Assembly (NCBI GenBank): GCA_018262575.1
Contig: JAGSYU010000008.1
Span: 1 to 46,493, forward strand
Reading direction: 5' to 3'
Length of the DNA: 46,493 nucleotides
From: Pseudomonadota bacterium
Lineage (GTDB): Bacteria; Pseudomonadota; Alphaproteobacteria; Rhizobiales; Pleomorphomonadaceae
Below the pieces are notes generated by a model. That model was not told the origin of the DNA. It ran no database searches and was given only the letters and a program-made list of their open reading frames with translations. This document shows positions 30,305 through 38,935 of the stretch, piece after piece (position 1 is the first letter of the stretch; each line of letters starts with the position of its first letter). Both the position numbers and the translations under genes were made by a program.

Positions 30305-33300
30305 CCGAGGCGCGCCTCCGTTTCGGCAAGGCGGGCGGCCACCGAATTGCGGCGGAGCGTCCAGGCGCCGCGATCGATGACGTTGCGAAGGCGGAGAAGC
30401 GTGTCGCGGGCCGCCGCCGGATTGGCATCGATCAGGAAGTCGCGAACGCGGTCGTCACCGAAGGTGGCGTCGAACAGCCGGTCGAAATGTCGTTCATCGA
30501 CGGTATCCGACAATGTTGCGAAGGCGCAGAGGTTGGCGAGGGCCTCGCAGATCTCGGCGGCGCCGCGATGGCCATGGCGCATCTGGCCGGCGATCCAGCG
30601 CGGATTGGCGGCACGGCCGTGGACGATGCGGCTGATCTCCTCCTGGAGCGTGCGCGCCTTTGGCGCGTCGCCGGTGACGTCGACGTGATAGAGCGCCGCT
30701 CGGCCGCCCAGCCGTTCGGCTGCCGCCGCAAAGCCGCCCTCGTGAGCCGGAAAGGCGTCATTGGACAGGATATCCTGGCCATCGAGGTCCTGCACATGAA
30801 CGAAGGCATCGGCGGCGGCAACGCGCGCCGCAAAACCCTCGGGGTCGGCAACGTCGCCCTCGCTCGCATAGGCGTGGCCGGAGGCGGCGAGATAGGCATC
30901 GGCGAGCACCGCCCGATCGGCGGCAAGATCGTCCGGGGCCATCTCGCCGAGGCCGCTGCCGAAGGCCCCGGGCGCGGCGCCGTAGACGCGGGCCGGCGCG
31001 GCGGCGCGGCAGGCGGCGAGCGGATTGGTCTCTGCGTCCTCGTCGAGCGCTGCCACTGCCTTCACCGCCTGGTTGAACAGGACGATCTGACCGGGAAAGA
31101 CATCGCGGTAGAGACCGGAGACGCGTAGCGTTACGTCGACGCGCGGCCGACCAAGCCGGGCGGGAGCGAGCACCGTGAAGCCGGAAACACGGCCTGAGGC
31201 CGCGTCCCACGTCGGCCTGACGCCAAGGAGCGCCAGCGCTTGCGCGATATCGTCGCCGCCGGTACGCATCGACGCTGACGCCCAGACATCGAGCACGATG
31301 GATTTTGGCCAGTCGCCGTGGTCCTCGACGTAGCGGGCGACCACCTCCTCGGCGGTGCGGGTACCAATCTCCATGGCGGTGCGTGTCGGCACGGCGCGCG
31401 GATCGACGGAGTAAAGGTTACGTCCGGTCGGCAGCACGTCGAGCCGTTTCGGCCCCGGAGCACCGGACGGACCCGATGCGACGCGCCGACCGTCGAGCGC
31501 GGTCAGCAGCCCGTCGCGCTCGGCCTCGGCCGAGGCGAGGAAGGCGCCGGTGGCCGCAAGATCGCCACCAAGAGCACCAAGATGGGCAGCGACGCGGGCT
31601 TGATCCGGCGCCCGGCCGAACACGTGCAGGCCGTCGGTGATGCGCATGTCCTTGACGTCGCAGATCCAGGCGTCGAGCCGCGCCAGCTTGTCGGCCGGAT
31701 CGAGATCGGAGGACAGGCCGGCCGCCTCGGCGATGCCGGCCGCTTCCGCCTTGTCGATCAGGATGGCGGCAAGATGCTTGGCCCGCCGCGGATCGAGTGC
31801 CTGGGCGTTGGCGAATTCGTCGACCAGCATTTCGATGTCGGCGATGTCGCCGTGGGTGCCAGCGCGGGTCAAGGGCGGCGTCAGATGGCCGAGCGTAACA
31901 GCGGCGATACGGCGCTTGGCCTGCGCCGCCTCGCCGGGGTTGTTGACGATAAAGGGATAGACGACCGGCAGGCCGTCCGTCAGTGCCGCCGGGGCGCAGT
32001 CGGCGGAGAGACCGGCCGCCTTGCCCGGCAACCATTCGAGCGTGCCATGGGTGCCGAGATGGATCATGGCATGGACGTCGAAGCCGTGCCTCAGCCAGAG
32101 ATAGAACGCGGCATAGGCATGTCGCGGCGGCAGGTTGGGATCGTGATGATCGACAGTGCGGGAGTCGGCTCGGCCACGATCGGGCTGCACGGCGATGATG
32201 AGGTTGCCCGCGATGATCGCTGCGAGGCGGAAGGCGCCCTCCCTCACCGTTGGGTCGGCCTCCGGCTCACCCCAGGTGGTCAGCATCGACGCGCGCAATG
32301 CCTCCGGTCGGTCGGAAAGCCAACGGCGGTAGTCGGCAAGCGGGATATCAAGCGTCGCCTTGCCGCTCTCCAACGCGGCGATCAGCACCTTCTCGTCCGG
32401 TAGCGCCCCAACCTTAAATCCGGCGGTGCGAAGATCGTCGGCGATGGCGAGAAGCGAGGCCGGCCCGTCGAGGCCAACGGCATAGGCGGTACGGCCGCCC
32501 TTGCCGGAATAGTTGGAGAGAATGAGGCCGACACGACGATCATCGCGTGGCGTTCGTCTCAGCCGCGTCCAGCCATCCACGAGACGAACGAGGCGGGCGA
32601 CGCCGTCGGCGTCCGGCTTGTGGCGGATCGGCGTATATTCGAAGGCGTCGGCACGGTCGGCCGGCGCCTTGAAGCTGACGACCGGGCCGCCGAGACGGCC
32701 GTCGACCTCCGGCAGTACCACGCTCATGGCGAGATCGGTGGCCGATAGCCCGCGCGATGAGGCGGCCCAGGCCTCTCGAGACAGGGTGGAGAGCGGTGCC
32801 TGGATCACCGGCACGTCGGCGGTGTCGAGAAGCGTCGTACCGTCGTCGCGACGGGCGGAAAAGGCGGTGCAGTTGACGATCACGTCCGGCCGAAACGTGG
32901 CGATGGCCTCGCTGAGCGGGCCGGCCACCTCGGGATCTTTCAGCGAGGTGACCCAGACCGGCAGCACTGCGAAGCCGGATCCTGCCAGAGCCTCGGTGAT
33001 CGCTTCGATCGGCGCGGCGTCACCAGCATTGATGAGCGCCCTGTAGCCAACGACAAGGGCCCGGCCGTCGCCCCCGACCTGCGAAAAGACACCGAAGGGC
33101 GGCTGCGGCGTCGGCTCGACCCACGTCGTGGCATGCCCCAGGCGGGCGGCAATGAAGGCGAGCGACGCGGCAATGTTGTCGGGGCCGCCAAACCCGAACC
33201 AGCGCGTCAGGCGATCAAGATCGTCCGCCGGCAGCGTTGATGCCTCGGCAAGACGCGGGTCGGGCCTGTCGTCGCCGGGGATCAGCGCAAGGGCGATGCC

Positions 33301-33621
33301 TTTTGAGCGCGCCAGCATGGAGAGTTCGTCGACGCCATAGCGCCAATAGTCGGCGCCGCCAAGCAGCCGCACCAGCACAAAGCGGGCTTTCGACACCACC
33401 TTTTCGAGGTAGAGGTCGACCGAATAGGGGTGACGCAGCGCGGCAAGCGAAGCAAGGCGAAGGCTCGGCGCAGCGGGGCCGAGCCGGCCGTGCATGGCGG
33501 CGACGAGGCCGAGGTCGCTGTCGGAAAAGGACAGCACGACGATGTCGGCCGGCGTCTGGCCGAGATCGACCGCCGCGACGCTATCGTCGAGCGAGCGAAT
33601 CTGTTCGGCCAGAATGTGCAC
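30301..33621 (-). CDS. cobN: Aerobic cobaltochelatase subunit CobN
   Basis: The 1106-residue large subunit of the ATP-dependent cobaltochelatase, which with CobS and CobT inserts Co(II) into hydrogenobyrinic acid a,c-diamide. It belongs to the CobN/BchH/ChlH superfamily. Key blocks are MIHLGTHGTLEWLPGKAAGLS, LPVVYPFIVNNPGEAAQAKRR, NLYSVDPRAVPTRTAMEIG and DVTLRVSGLYRDVFPGQI. It starts with GTG at 33621, with AAGGAGG 6 bases upstream. It is complete but shorter than the roughly 1270 residues I recall for the Pseudomonas denitrificans protein. CobS and CobT are not in the window. Confidence 0.95.
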   Translation of the reverse strand: MHILAEQIRSLDDSVAAVDLGQTPADIVVLSFSDSDLGLVAAMHGRLGPAAPSLRLASLAALRHPYSVDLYLEKVVSKARFVLVRLLGGADYWRYGVDELSMLARSKGIALALIPGDDRPDPRLAEASTLPADDLDRLTRWFGFGGPDNIAASLAFIAARLGHATTWVEPTPQPPFGVFSQVGGDGRALVVGYRALINAGDAAPIEAITEALAGSGFAVLPVWVTSLKDPEVAGPLSEAIATFRPDVIVNCTAFSARRDDGTTLLDTADVPVIQAPLSTLSREAWAASSRGLSATDLAMSVVLPEVDGRLGGPVVSFKAPADRADAFEYTPIRHKPDADGVARLVRLVDGWTRLRRTPRDDRRVGLILSNYSGKGGRTAYAVGLDGPASLLAIADDLRTAGFKVGALPDEKVLIAALESGKATLDIPLADYRRWLSDRPEALRASMLTTWGEPEADPTVREGAFRLAAIIAGNLIIAVQPDRGRADSRTVDHHDPNLPPRHAYAAFYLWLRHGFDVHAMIHLGTHGTLEWLPGKAAGLSADCAPAALTDGLPVVYPFIVNNPGEAAQAKRRIAAVTLGHLTPPLTRAGTHGDIADIEMLVDEFANAQALDPRRAKHLAAILIDKAEAAGIAEAAGLSSDLDPADKLARLDAWICDVKDMRITDGLHVFGRAPDQARVAAHLGALGGDLAATGAFLASAEAERDGLLTALDGRRVASGPSGAPGPKRLDVLPTGRNLYSVDPRAVPTRTAMEIGTRTAEEVVARYVEDHGDWPKSIVLDVWASASMRTGGDDIAQALALLGVRPTWDAASGRVSGFTVLAPARLGRPRVDVTLRVSGLYRDVFPGQIVLFNQAVKAVAALDEDAETNPLAACRAAAPARVYGAAPGAFGSGLGEMAPDDLAADRAVLADAYLAASGHAYASEGDVADPEGFAARVAAADAFVHVQDLDGQDILSNDAFPAHEGGFAAAAERLGGRAALYHVDVTGDAPKARTLQEEISRIVHGRAANPRWIAGQMRHGHRGAAEICEALANLCAFATLSDTVDERHFDRLFDATFGDDRVRDFLIDANPAAARDTLLRLRNVIDRGAWTLRRNSVAARLAETEARLG

Positions 33622-33637
33622 GGTTGCCTCCTTGGAA

Positions 33638-34666
33638 TCAGGCGAGGGCGGCGCGGACGGCGGCTTCGTCGATGTCCCGCTCGCCGATCACCACCAGCGC
33701 ACTGCGGCGTGGTCCGGCCGGCCAAGGCCGGTCGAAGGCGTGGCGGAACCGACCGCCGACGCCCTGCACCAAGAGGCGCATCGGCTTGCCGGCGATCTCC
33801 ACGAAGCCCTTGATGCGCAGGATATCGTGCGCCTCGGCGACCGCCCTCAACCGGGCGATCAGGCTGTCCGGATCGCTGGCAGCGCCGATCTCGACGGCGA
33901 AGGTTGAGAAGTCGTCGTGATCGTGGTCGCCGAGACCATCGTGATGGCTCGGCCGGCCCGCCAGATCGTCTTCGGCGGCGGCGGCGAGGCCGAGCAGGAT
34001 TTCCGGGGCGATCTCGCCCTCGGAGGTCGGCACGATGCGCACCGCCTTTGGCAGCGAAGCGGCGATGCTCTCGCAGACGCGGGCCAACTCGTCGGGCGTG
34101 AGCAGATCGGCCTTGTTGAGCACCACGAGGTCGGCGGCGAGAAGCTGGTCCTCGTAGACCTCTTCGAGCGGATTGTCGTGATCGACCGACGGGTCGTCCT
34201 GGCGCTGGGCAAGCACGGCCTCGGGATCGTCGGCGAAACGGCCGGCGGCGACAGCGGCGGCATCGACCACGGCGATCACGCCATCGACGGTTAGGCGGGC
34301 ACGCACGTCCGGCCAGTCGAAGGCCTTGATCAGCGGCTTGGGCAGGGCGAGACCGGAGGTTTCGACGATGATGTGGTCGGGCCGGCGGGCGCCTTTGGTC
34401 AGCGCATCGATGGCCGGCAGGAAGTCGTCGGCGACGGTGCAGCAGAGGCAGCCATTGGCGAGCTCGACGATCGCCTCCTCCGGACAATCGGCGGCGCCGC
34501 AGGATTTGAGGATGTCGCCATCGACGCCGACGTCGCCGAATTCGTTGACGATAAGCGCCAGGCGGCGGCCACCGGCCCGCTCAATGACATGGCGGATCAG
34601 CGTCGTCTTGCCCGAGCCGAGAAAGCCGGTAACGATGGTGACGGGGATCTTGGACTGGGTGTTCAT
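33638..34666 (-). CDS. cobW: CobW-type cobalt metallochaperone GTPase
   Basis: A 342-residue G3E-family GTPase (COG0523) that supplies Co(II) for corrin synthesis. Walker A is GFLGSGKTT at residues 14-22. The metal-binding CxCC motif is NGCLCCTV with Cys73, Cys75 and Cys76. The guanine-specificity motif NKAD is at 184-187. A His/Asp-rich stretch HHDGLGDHDHDD at 241-252 could hold extra metal. It ends 16 bp before cobN, and its ATG at 34666 touches the DUF1636 stop by one base. Confidence 0.95.
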   Translation of the reverse strand: MNTQSKIPVTIVTGFLGSGKTTLIRHVIERAGGRRLALIVNEFGDVGVDGDILKSCGAADCPEEAIVELANGCLCCTVADDFLPAIDALTKGARRPDHIIVETSGLALPKPLIKAFDWPDVRARLTVDGVIAVVDAAAVAAGRFADDPEAVLAQRQDDPSVDHDNPLEEVYEDQLLAADLVVLNKADLLTPDELARVCESIAASLPKAVRIVPTSEGEIAPEILLGLAAAAEDDLAGRPSHHDGLGDHDHDDFSTFAVEIGAASDPDSLIARLRAVAEAHDILRIKGFVEIAGKPMRLLVQGVGGRFRHAFDRPWPAGPRRSALVVIGERDIDEAAVRAALA

Positions 34667-35028
34667 CAGCGGGTCTCCGGCTGCGGCGGGATGCGGGCGA
34701 CGAGGCCCGATTTCAGGAGCGGCGGCCGGTCGCGCCAGGGCACGCGGCCATCATCGCTTTCGGCATAGCGTTCGGCAGCGACAATCACCTCGGTCGGATC
34801 GGCCGCGTCGGCGGCGACATAGGTCCATCTGTCCGGAGCCGTGAAGGCGACGGTGACCGGCCGCTTGCAGACCGACAGGCAGTCGACGCCGGAAAGCCGG
34901 ATATCACTCCGGCCGTTGAGCAAGTCGCCGAGGACGGCGTGCAAGCGGGCGCCGGCCCGGCAGGCATCGTCATCGCCTGCGGTGCGGCAGGAGAGGCAAA
35001 CGTGAAGCGTGACCGGGCGCGCCGTCAT
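34666..35028 (-). CDS. DUF1636 protein, predicted metal/iron-sulfur binding
   Basis: A 120-residue protein of the DUF1636 family, which has a thioredoxin-like 2Fe-2S ferredoxin pattern. Cysteines at residues 11, 14, 23, 50 and 54 (HVCLSC, DACRAG, DCLSVCKRP) fit cluster or metal binding. The family often sits in cobalamin loci. It is the first conserved gene after the B12 riboswitch and directly precedes cobW, so a role in metal or electron supply for cobalt insertion is plausible but unproven. The ATG at 35028 overlaps the stop of a 20-codon upstream reading frame. Confidence 0.85.
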   Translation of the reverse strand: MTARPVTLHVCLSCRTAGDDDACRAGARLHAVLGDLLNGRSDIRLSGVDCLSVCKRPVTVAFTAPDRWTYVAADAADPTEVIVAAERYAESDDGRVPWRDRPPLLKSGLVARIPPQPETR

Positions 35029-35087
35029 GGCCGGCACTCCGGAAACGTCAACGAACGGCGGCCGGAAGCCGCCGGGGCAAGCGTCAT
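35025..35087 (-). CDS. Possible 20-residue leader peptide after the B12 riboswitch
   Basis: An ATG at 35087 with AGGA about 8 bases upstream opens 20 codons that end in TGA at 35027-35025, overlapping the DUF1636 ATG in ATGA. A perfect 7-bp hairpin lies inside it. The arrangement fits a short leader translated after the riboswitch and coupled to DUF1636. Too short to test by homology here; it could be chance. Confidence 0.35.
   Translation of the reverse strand: MTLAPAASGRRSLTFPECRP
35056..35074 (-). promoter_or_regulatory. Hairpin downstream of the B12 riboswitch
   Basis: Arms CGGCGGC (35056-35062) and GCCGCCG (35068-35074) with a 5-base loop. On the minus strand it is followed by TTCGTTGACGTTT. 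It lies between the riboswitch B12 box and DUF1636 and is a candidate expression platform (terminator-like or ribosome-blocking). Confidence 0.45.
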
Positions 35088-35129
35088 GGTCAGGTCCTTT
35101 CCCGCCCCACCGGCGGTGTCGACTTTCGC

Positions 35130-35308
35130 GCGCGGCGGCAGGTCTCCTGGCTAGCGGTTCGTCGTCGGACGCGGCCTTCCCGATCTTTCGATCAGTGGCA
35201 CGCTGGGCATCCGGCTCGCCGCTCACAGTTGCGGGGGCAGCTGCGGTTTTCGGGACTTTCCCGACTCCGCATTCCCTCTTTCGCCCTCCCCAGAGAGGAG
35301 GGACCGTC
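35130..35308 (-). ncRNA. Cobalamin (adenosylcobalamin) riboswitch
   Basis: On the minus strand the aptamer core is clear: GGTCCC near 35305, then a G-rich stem with AGAGGGAAT, the block CTGCCCCCGCAACTGTGAGCGG at about 35240-35220 (read in parts), GCCACTG near 35200, and the B12 box AGCCAGGAGACCTGCC at 35152-35137. These are the conserved elements of the class. It lies upstream of DUF1636-cobW-cobN and should turn the operon down when B12 is abundant. Confidence 0.95.
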
Positions 35309-35453
35309 GCGCCCGGCCATTTGCGGCCTGTTGCGAGGCAAAGTCAACCGAGCGGCAAGGCGCCATCCTTTACGCCCCCTTAAACCGCCGCATTTAGGGT
35401 AAATCGGAGGCTCCACGGGCCAACGTGGCCGGACGAACGAGTAACGGCGGGCG
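35309..35453. promoter_or_regulatory. Shared upstream region of the cob operon and the PBP gene
   Basis: 145 bp between the riboswitch 5' end and the plus-strand penicillin-binding protein start. Promoters in both directions must lie here, but I cannot place -35/-10 boxes with confidence. TAACGGCGGGCG precedes the PBP start. Confidence 0.4.
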
Positions 35454-37676
35454 ATGCGGAACGACAGACGGGACACGCGACGCGAGCGGGCGGAGCCGAC
35501 CTTCGGGTCGCCCGCGCACGCCGACGACCTTGCCGCGCGCGACGGTGACCGCTTCACGCCGCCAAGAAGCCTGCCGAATTCCCGTAGCGGACGGTCCCAG
35601 GCCGAGCGCGTCGAACCCCGCTTCGCCCCTGAGAACGACGAGCAGGAGGCGGAGATGGCCGAACGGCAACCCCGCCGCCGCAAATCCTCGAAACGCCAGC
35701 CGAAGCGGAGCCGGCGATCGGGCATGGGACTTGTCGGCCGCCTGGTCTATTGGAGCGCCGTCCTCTCTATCTGGGGGCTGATCGGCATCGCCGGTGTCAT
35801 CGGCTATACCGTCGCCACCATGCCGAAGATCGACGACTGGAAGGTGCCGACCCGGCCGCCCAACGTCGAAATCGTCGATGCCTCGGGCACGATCATCGCC
35901 AACCGCGGCGACACCGGCGGCGAGGAAGTGGCGCTATCGGACATGTCGCCCTTCCTGCCCGAAGCCGTGGTGGCCATTGAGGATCGCCGTTTCTACCACC
36001 ACTTCGGCGTCGACCCGATCGGTCTGTCACGAGCGCTGGTCACCAATCTTTTCGCCGGCTCCGTGGTGCAGGGCGGCTCGACACTGACCCAGCAGCTCGC
36101 CAAGAACCTGTTCCTGCAGCCCAACCGTACGCTGGAGCGCAAGCTGCAGGAGGCGGTGCTCGCCCTCTGGCTGGAATGGCGCTTCTCCAAGGCCGAGCTT
36201 TTGGAGATGTATCTCAACCGCGTCTATCTTGGCGCCGGCGCCTACGGCGTCGACGCGGCGGCGCAACGCTATTTTGGCAAGTCGGCTCGCGACGTCGACC
36301 TCGCCGAGGCGGCCACCATCGCCGGTCTCCTGAAGGCGCCATCGCGCTACGCGCCGACCAATTCGCCCAAGCTCGCCGCCGAGCGCGCCAAGGTGGTGCT
36401 CGCCGCCATGGTCGACGAAGGCTACGTCAGTCGTGATGACGCGGCGCGGGCAACGGCGGTCGGCGCGCCATCCTCCCCGACCAAGAGCGGCTCGGCTGCC
36501 AACTACGTCGCCGACTGGGTGATGGACCTCTTGCCCGGCTACGTCGCCCGTTACCGCAGCGACATCGTGGTGACCACGACGATCGATGCTCGCCTGCAAG
36601 CAGCCGCGGAAGGTGCCATCCGCACGACGCTCGACAAAGAGGGGATCAAGTACAAGGCGAGCCAGGGCGCGCTGGTCGCCATCGACAACGACGGTGCCGT
36701 CAAGGCGCTGGTCGGTGGCAAGGACTATGCGGCGAGCCAGTTCGACCGCGCCATCGAGGCAAGGCGCCAGCCAGGCTCGGCCTTCAAACCCTTCGTCTAT
36801 CTCACTGCCATCGAGCACGGCTACTCGCCGGACTCCATCGTCGTCGACGAGCCAATCTCCATAGGCAAGTGGACACCGAAAAACTACGAGAACGAGTATC
36901 TCGGTCCGGTGACGCTGACCACGGCGCTGGCCCGCTCGCTCAACACCGTGGCCGCCCGCCTTACCGCTACGCTCGGTCCGGAAACCGTGGTGCAGACCGC
37001 CCGTCGTGTCGGCATCGTCAGCCAGTTGCATGACAATCCGTCGATCGCCCTCGGCACCGGCGAGGTGACGCCGCTCGAAATCACCGCCGCCTACGTTCCC
37101 TTTGCCAATGGCGGCTGGGGCATCATTCCCTATCTTGTCGAGGACATCCGCACCAAGGACGGCGAGATCCTGTTCCACCGCCAGGGCGACGGCCCCGGTC
37201 GGGTGATTTCCGAGGTGGCCGTCGGCACCATGAACCGCATGCTGTCGGCCGTCGTCACCGACGGCACCGGGCAGAAGGCGCTTCTGTCCGATCGGCCATC
37301 GGCCGGCAAGACCGGCACCAGCCAGGATTTCCGCGATGCCTGGTTTATCGGCTACGTCAACGGCCTGACGGCCGGCGTCTGGCTGGGCAACGACGACAAC
37401 ACACCGACGAAGAAGGCGACCGGTGGCGCGCTGACCGCGCTGCTCTGGAACCGCTTCATGACGGACGCCGCCCGAGATCTGCCGGCCCGACCATTGCCAG
37501 GCGTCGAACTGGTGCCGCCACCGACCAACATCGGCGTCAGTTTCGCCGAGACGGACGGCCTGCCGAAGCAGGGACCGCAATTGCCGGGCGCTGCACCGAT
37601 GCCTCCACTTGATGTCCCGGTAACCGAGGCGAGCCAGCAGGAAAAGGGCCTGCTGGAACGGCTGTTCGGCAACTGA
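35454..37676 (+). CDS. Class A penicillin-binding protein (PBP1A/1B-like)
   Basis: A 740-residue bifunctional peptidoglycan synthase. Residues 1-92 are a charged, disordered cytoplasmic tail rich in Arg and Asp/Glu. A membrane helix follows at about 93-120. The GT51 glycosyltransferase has the catalytic Glu176 in AIEDRRFYHHFGVD and GGSTLTQQLAKNLFLQ. The transpeptidase has Ser442 and Lys445 in PGSAFKPF, SLN at 495-497, and KTGTS at Lys619. Both activities appear intact. It builds the cell wall from lipid II at the inner membrane. If the true start is the later Met at about residue 68, the tail would be shorter. Confidence 0.95.
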   Translation: MRNDRRDTRRERAEPTFGSPAHADDLAARDGDRFTPPRSLPNSRSGRSQAERVEPRFAPENDEQEAEMAERQPRRRKSSKRQPKRSRRSGMGLVGRLVYWSAVLSIWGLIGIAGVIGYTVATMPKIDDWKVPTRPPNVEIVDASGTIIANRGDTGGEEVALSDMSPFLPEAVVAIEDRRFYHHFGVDPIGLSRALVTNLFAGSVVQGGSTLTQQLAKNLFLQPNRTLERKLQEAVLALWLEWRFSKAELLEMYLNRVYLGAGAYGVDAAAQRYFGKSARDVDLAEAATIAGLLKAPSRYAPTNSPKLAAERAKVVLAAMVDEGYVSRDDAARATAVGAPSSPTKSGSAANYVADWVMDLLPGYVARYRSDIVVTTTIDARLQAAAEGAIRTTLDKEGIKYKASQGALVAIDNDGAVKALVGGKDYAASQFDRAIEARRQPGSAFKPFVYLTAIEHGYSPDSIVVDEPISIGKWTPKNYENEYLGPVTLTTALARSLNTVAARLTATLGPETVVQTARRVGIVSQLHDNPSIALGTGEVTPLEITAAYVPFANGGWGIIPYLVEDIRTKDGEILFHRQGDGPGRVISEVAVGTMNRMLSAVVTDGTGQKALLSDRPSAGKTGTSQDFRDAWFIGYVNGLTAGVWLGNDDNTPTKKATGGALTALLWNRFMTDAARDLPARPLPGVELVPPPTNIGVSFAETDGLPKQGPQLPGAAPMPPLDVPVTEASQQEKGLLERLFGN

Positions 37677-37691
37677 CCTATCGGCGAAAAA

Positions 37692-38441
37692 TCACGGCAG
37701 ATGGTGCAAGCCAGCGCCGTTCTTTTTCAGCCAGGCCTTGGCTGCCTCCGTTGCGGGGCAAAGTCCTTCGCAGATCGCCCAGAAGCGGTCGGAGTGGTTC
37801 ATTTCCTTGAGATGGGCCACCTCATGGGCGGCGACATAGTCGAGGACGAAGGGGGGCGCCATGATCAGCCGCCAGGAGAAGGCGAGCACGCCGCGCGATG
37901 AGGCCGACCCCCAACGCGACGTTGTGTCCTTCAGGCGGATTGCCGCGGGTCGGACGCCAAGCGCCGCCGCATGACGCGCCACGGCGGCGGCAAGGTCGAC
38001 CCGGGCTTCCTTCTTGAGGTAATCGGCGAGGCGGCGGCGAACATGCGGCAGCTCGCCAGGCACCTCGATCGCCGGGCCGTCGTCGAGAGTCATGATGTGG
38101 ATGCGGCCACGCGGCACGCCGGTGGGGAGGACGTGGTAGGCAATGCCGCGGACCGGAACGATAACTGGTACCTCCGGCATGTCGGGTCGGGCAGCGAGAC
38201 GCTCGGCGATCCAACCGGCGTGGCGGGCGACGAAGGCCTTGGCCTCGGCCAGCGAGCCGCGCTTGGGGATGGTGACGACGGCCCCCTCACCCCGGCGGTC
38301 GAGCCGCAGCGTGTAGCGGCGAGCGCGGACATTCCGGCGCACCGCCACCTCAACCACGCGGTCGCCGACGACAATGGGAAAGCTGGCAGGCGCCGAGCGC
38401 TTCTTTTCAGGCGATTGCAGGAAGGGGAGACGAATCGGCAT
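37692..38441 (-). CDS. YgjP/DUF45-type predicted zinc metallohydrolase
   Basis: A 249-residue protein of the YgjP family (M48-like fold). The zinc site is VAAHEVAHLKEMNHSDRFW near residue 207, an HExxH with a third histidine in NHSD. LKDTTSRWGSASSRGVLAFSWRLIMAP is the diagnostic block before it. No signal peptide is seen, so it is probably cytoplasmic. The substrate of this family is not established. It converges on the PBP gene with a 15-bp gap. Confidence 0.9.
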   Translation of the reverse strand: MPIRLPFLQSPEKKRSAPASFPIVVGDRVVEVAVRRNVRARRYTLRLDRRGEGAVVTIPKRGSLAEAKAFVARHAGWIAERLAARPDMPEVPVIVPVRGIAYHVLPTGVPRGRIHIMTLDDGPAIEVPGELPHVRRRLADYLKKEARVDLAAAVARHAAALGVRPAAIRLKDTTSRWGSASSRGVLAFSWRLIMAPPFVLDYVAAHEVAHLKEMNHSDRFWAICEGLCPATEAAKAWLKKNGAGLHHLP

Positions 38442-38471
38442 GTACCCAGTGTAGAAGCCCCATCCACCATG

Positions 38472-38509
38472 ACAAAGCCCCCGCGTCCGGTCGGGACGCG
38501 AGGGCTTGT
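38472..38509 (-). terminator. Hairpin after the DUF2852 gene
   Basis: Arms CGCGTCC/GGACGCG with a 5-base loop, extended by GCCC/GGGC and ACAA/TTGT. On the minus strand the sequence after the stem is weakly T-rich (CTTTGTC). It lies 27 bp past the DUF2852 stop and is the likely terminator. Confidence 0.65.
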
Positions 38510-38536
38510 CGGCAAACCGGTCGTGGAGGACCCGGG

Positions 38537-38935
38537 TCAGGCCGTCGGAGTGCGGCTCGACTTGAAGCGGTCGAACTCTTCCTGGTCTTTGGCGCGGCGC
38601 AGATTGGCGAGGAACTCGTCAAACTCGTCGCGCATGCGGTCGAGGGCGGCGCGTTCCTCCTCGAGGCGCTTGAATTCGGCTTCGCGATACGCGTCAAAGG
38701 CGCTGTTTCCGGTCGAGCCGGCGCGATGGTTATGGAAACCGCCGCGCTCGAAGCCGGCCCGACGGGCGGCACGCTCGAGATCAGGGCGAAGGTCGTTCCA
38801 GCGGGCGCGCATGCGATCCCCCCAAAGTATATAGGCAAGTACTGCCAAGCCAATCGGCCAGAAGATCACGAAACCGACGATCATTGCCGCGATGGATAGC
38901 GGATGAAAGCCGGGTCTCATCACGCAGCTTCTCAT
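38537..38935 (-). CDS. DUF2852 small membrane protein
   Basis: A 132-residue protein matching DUF2852, common in alphaproteobacteria. After a short N-terminus (MRSCVMRPGFHPLS) one membrane helix spans about residues 13-35 (MIVGFVIFWPIGLAVLAYIL), ending in WGDRM. The C-terminal half is charged and predicted coiled coil (FKRLEEERAALDRMRDEFDEF). The start at 38935 has GGGAAG 7 bases upstream; a second ATG five codons on is also possible. Function is unknown. Confidence 0.8.
   Translation of the reverse strand: MRSCVMRPGFHPLSIAAMIVGFVIFWPIGLAVLAYILWGDRMRARWNDLRPDLERAARRAGFERGGFHNHRAGSTGNSAFDAYREAEFKRLEEERAALDRMRDEFDEFLANLRRAKDQEEFDRFKSSRTPTA

Noticed and set aside
30301-33621. Truncated or frameshifted cobN
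   Set aside because: Both ends and the internal conserved blocks are present in one uninterrupted frame, so the shorter length is not a sign of damage.
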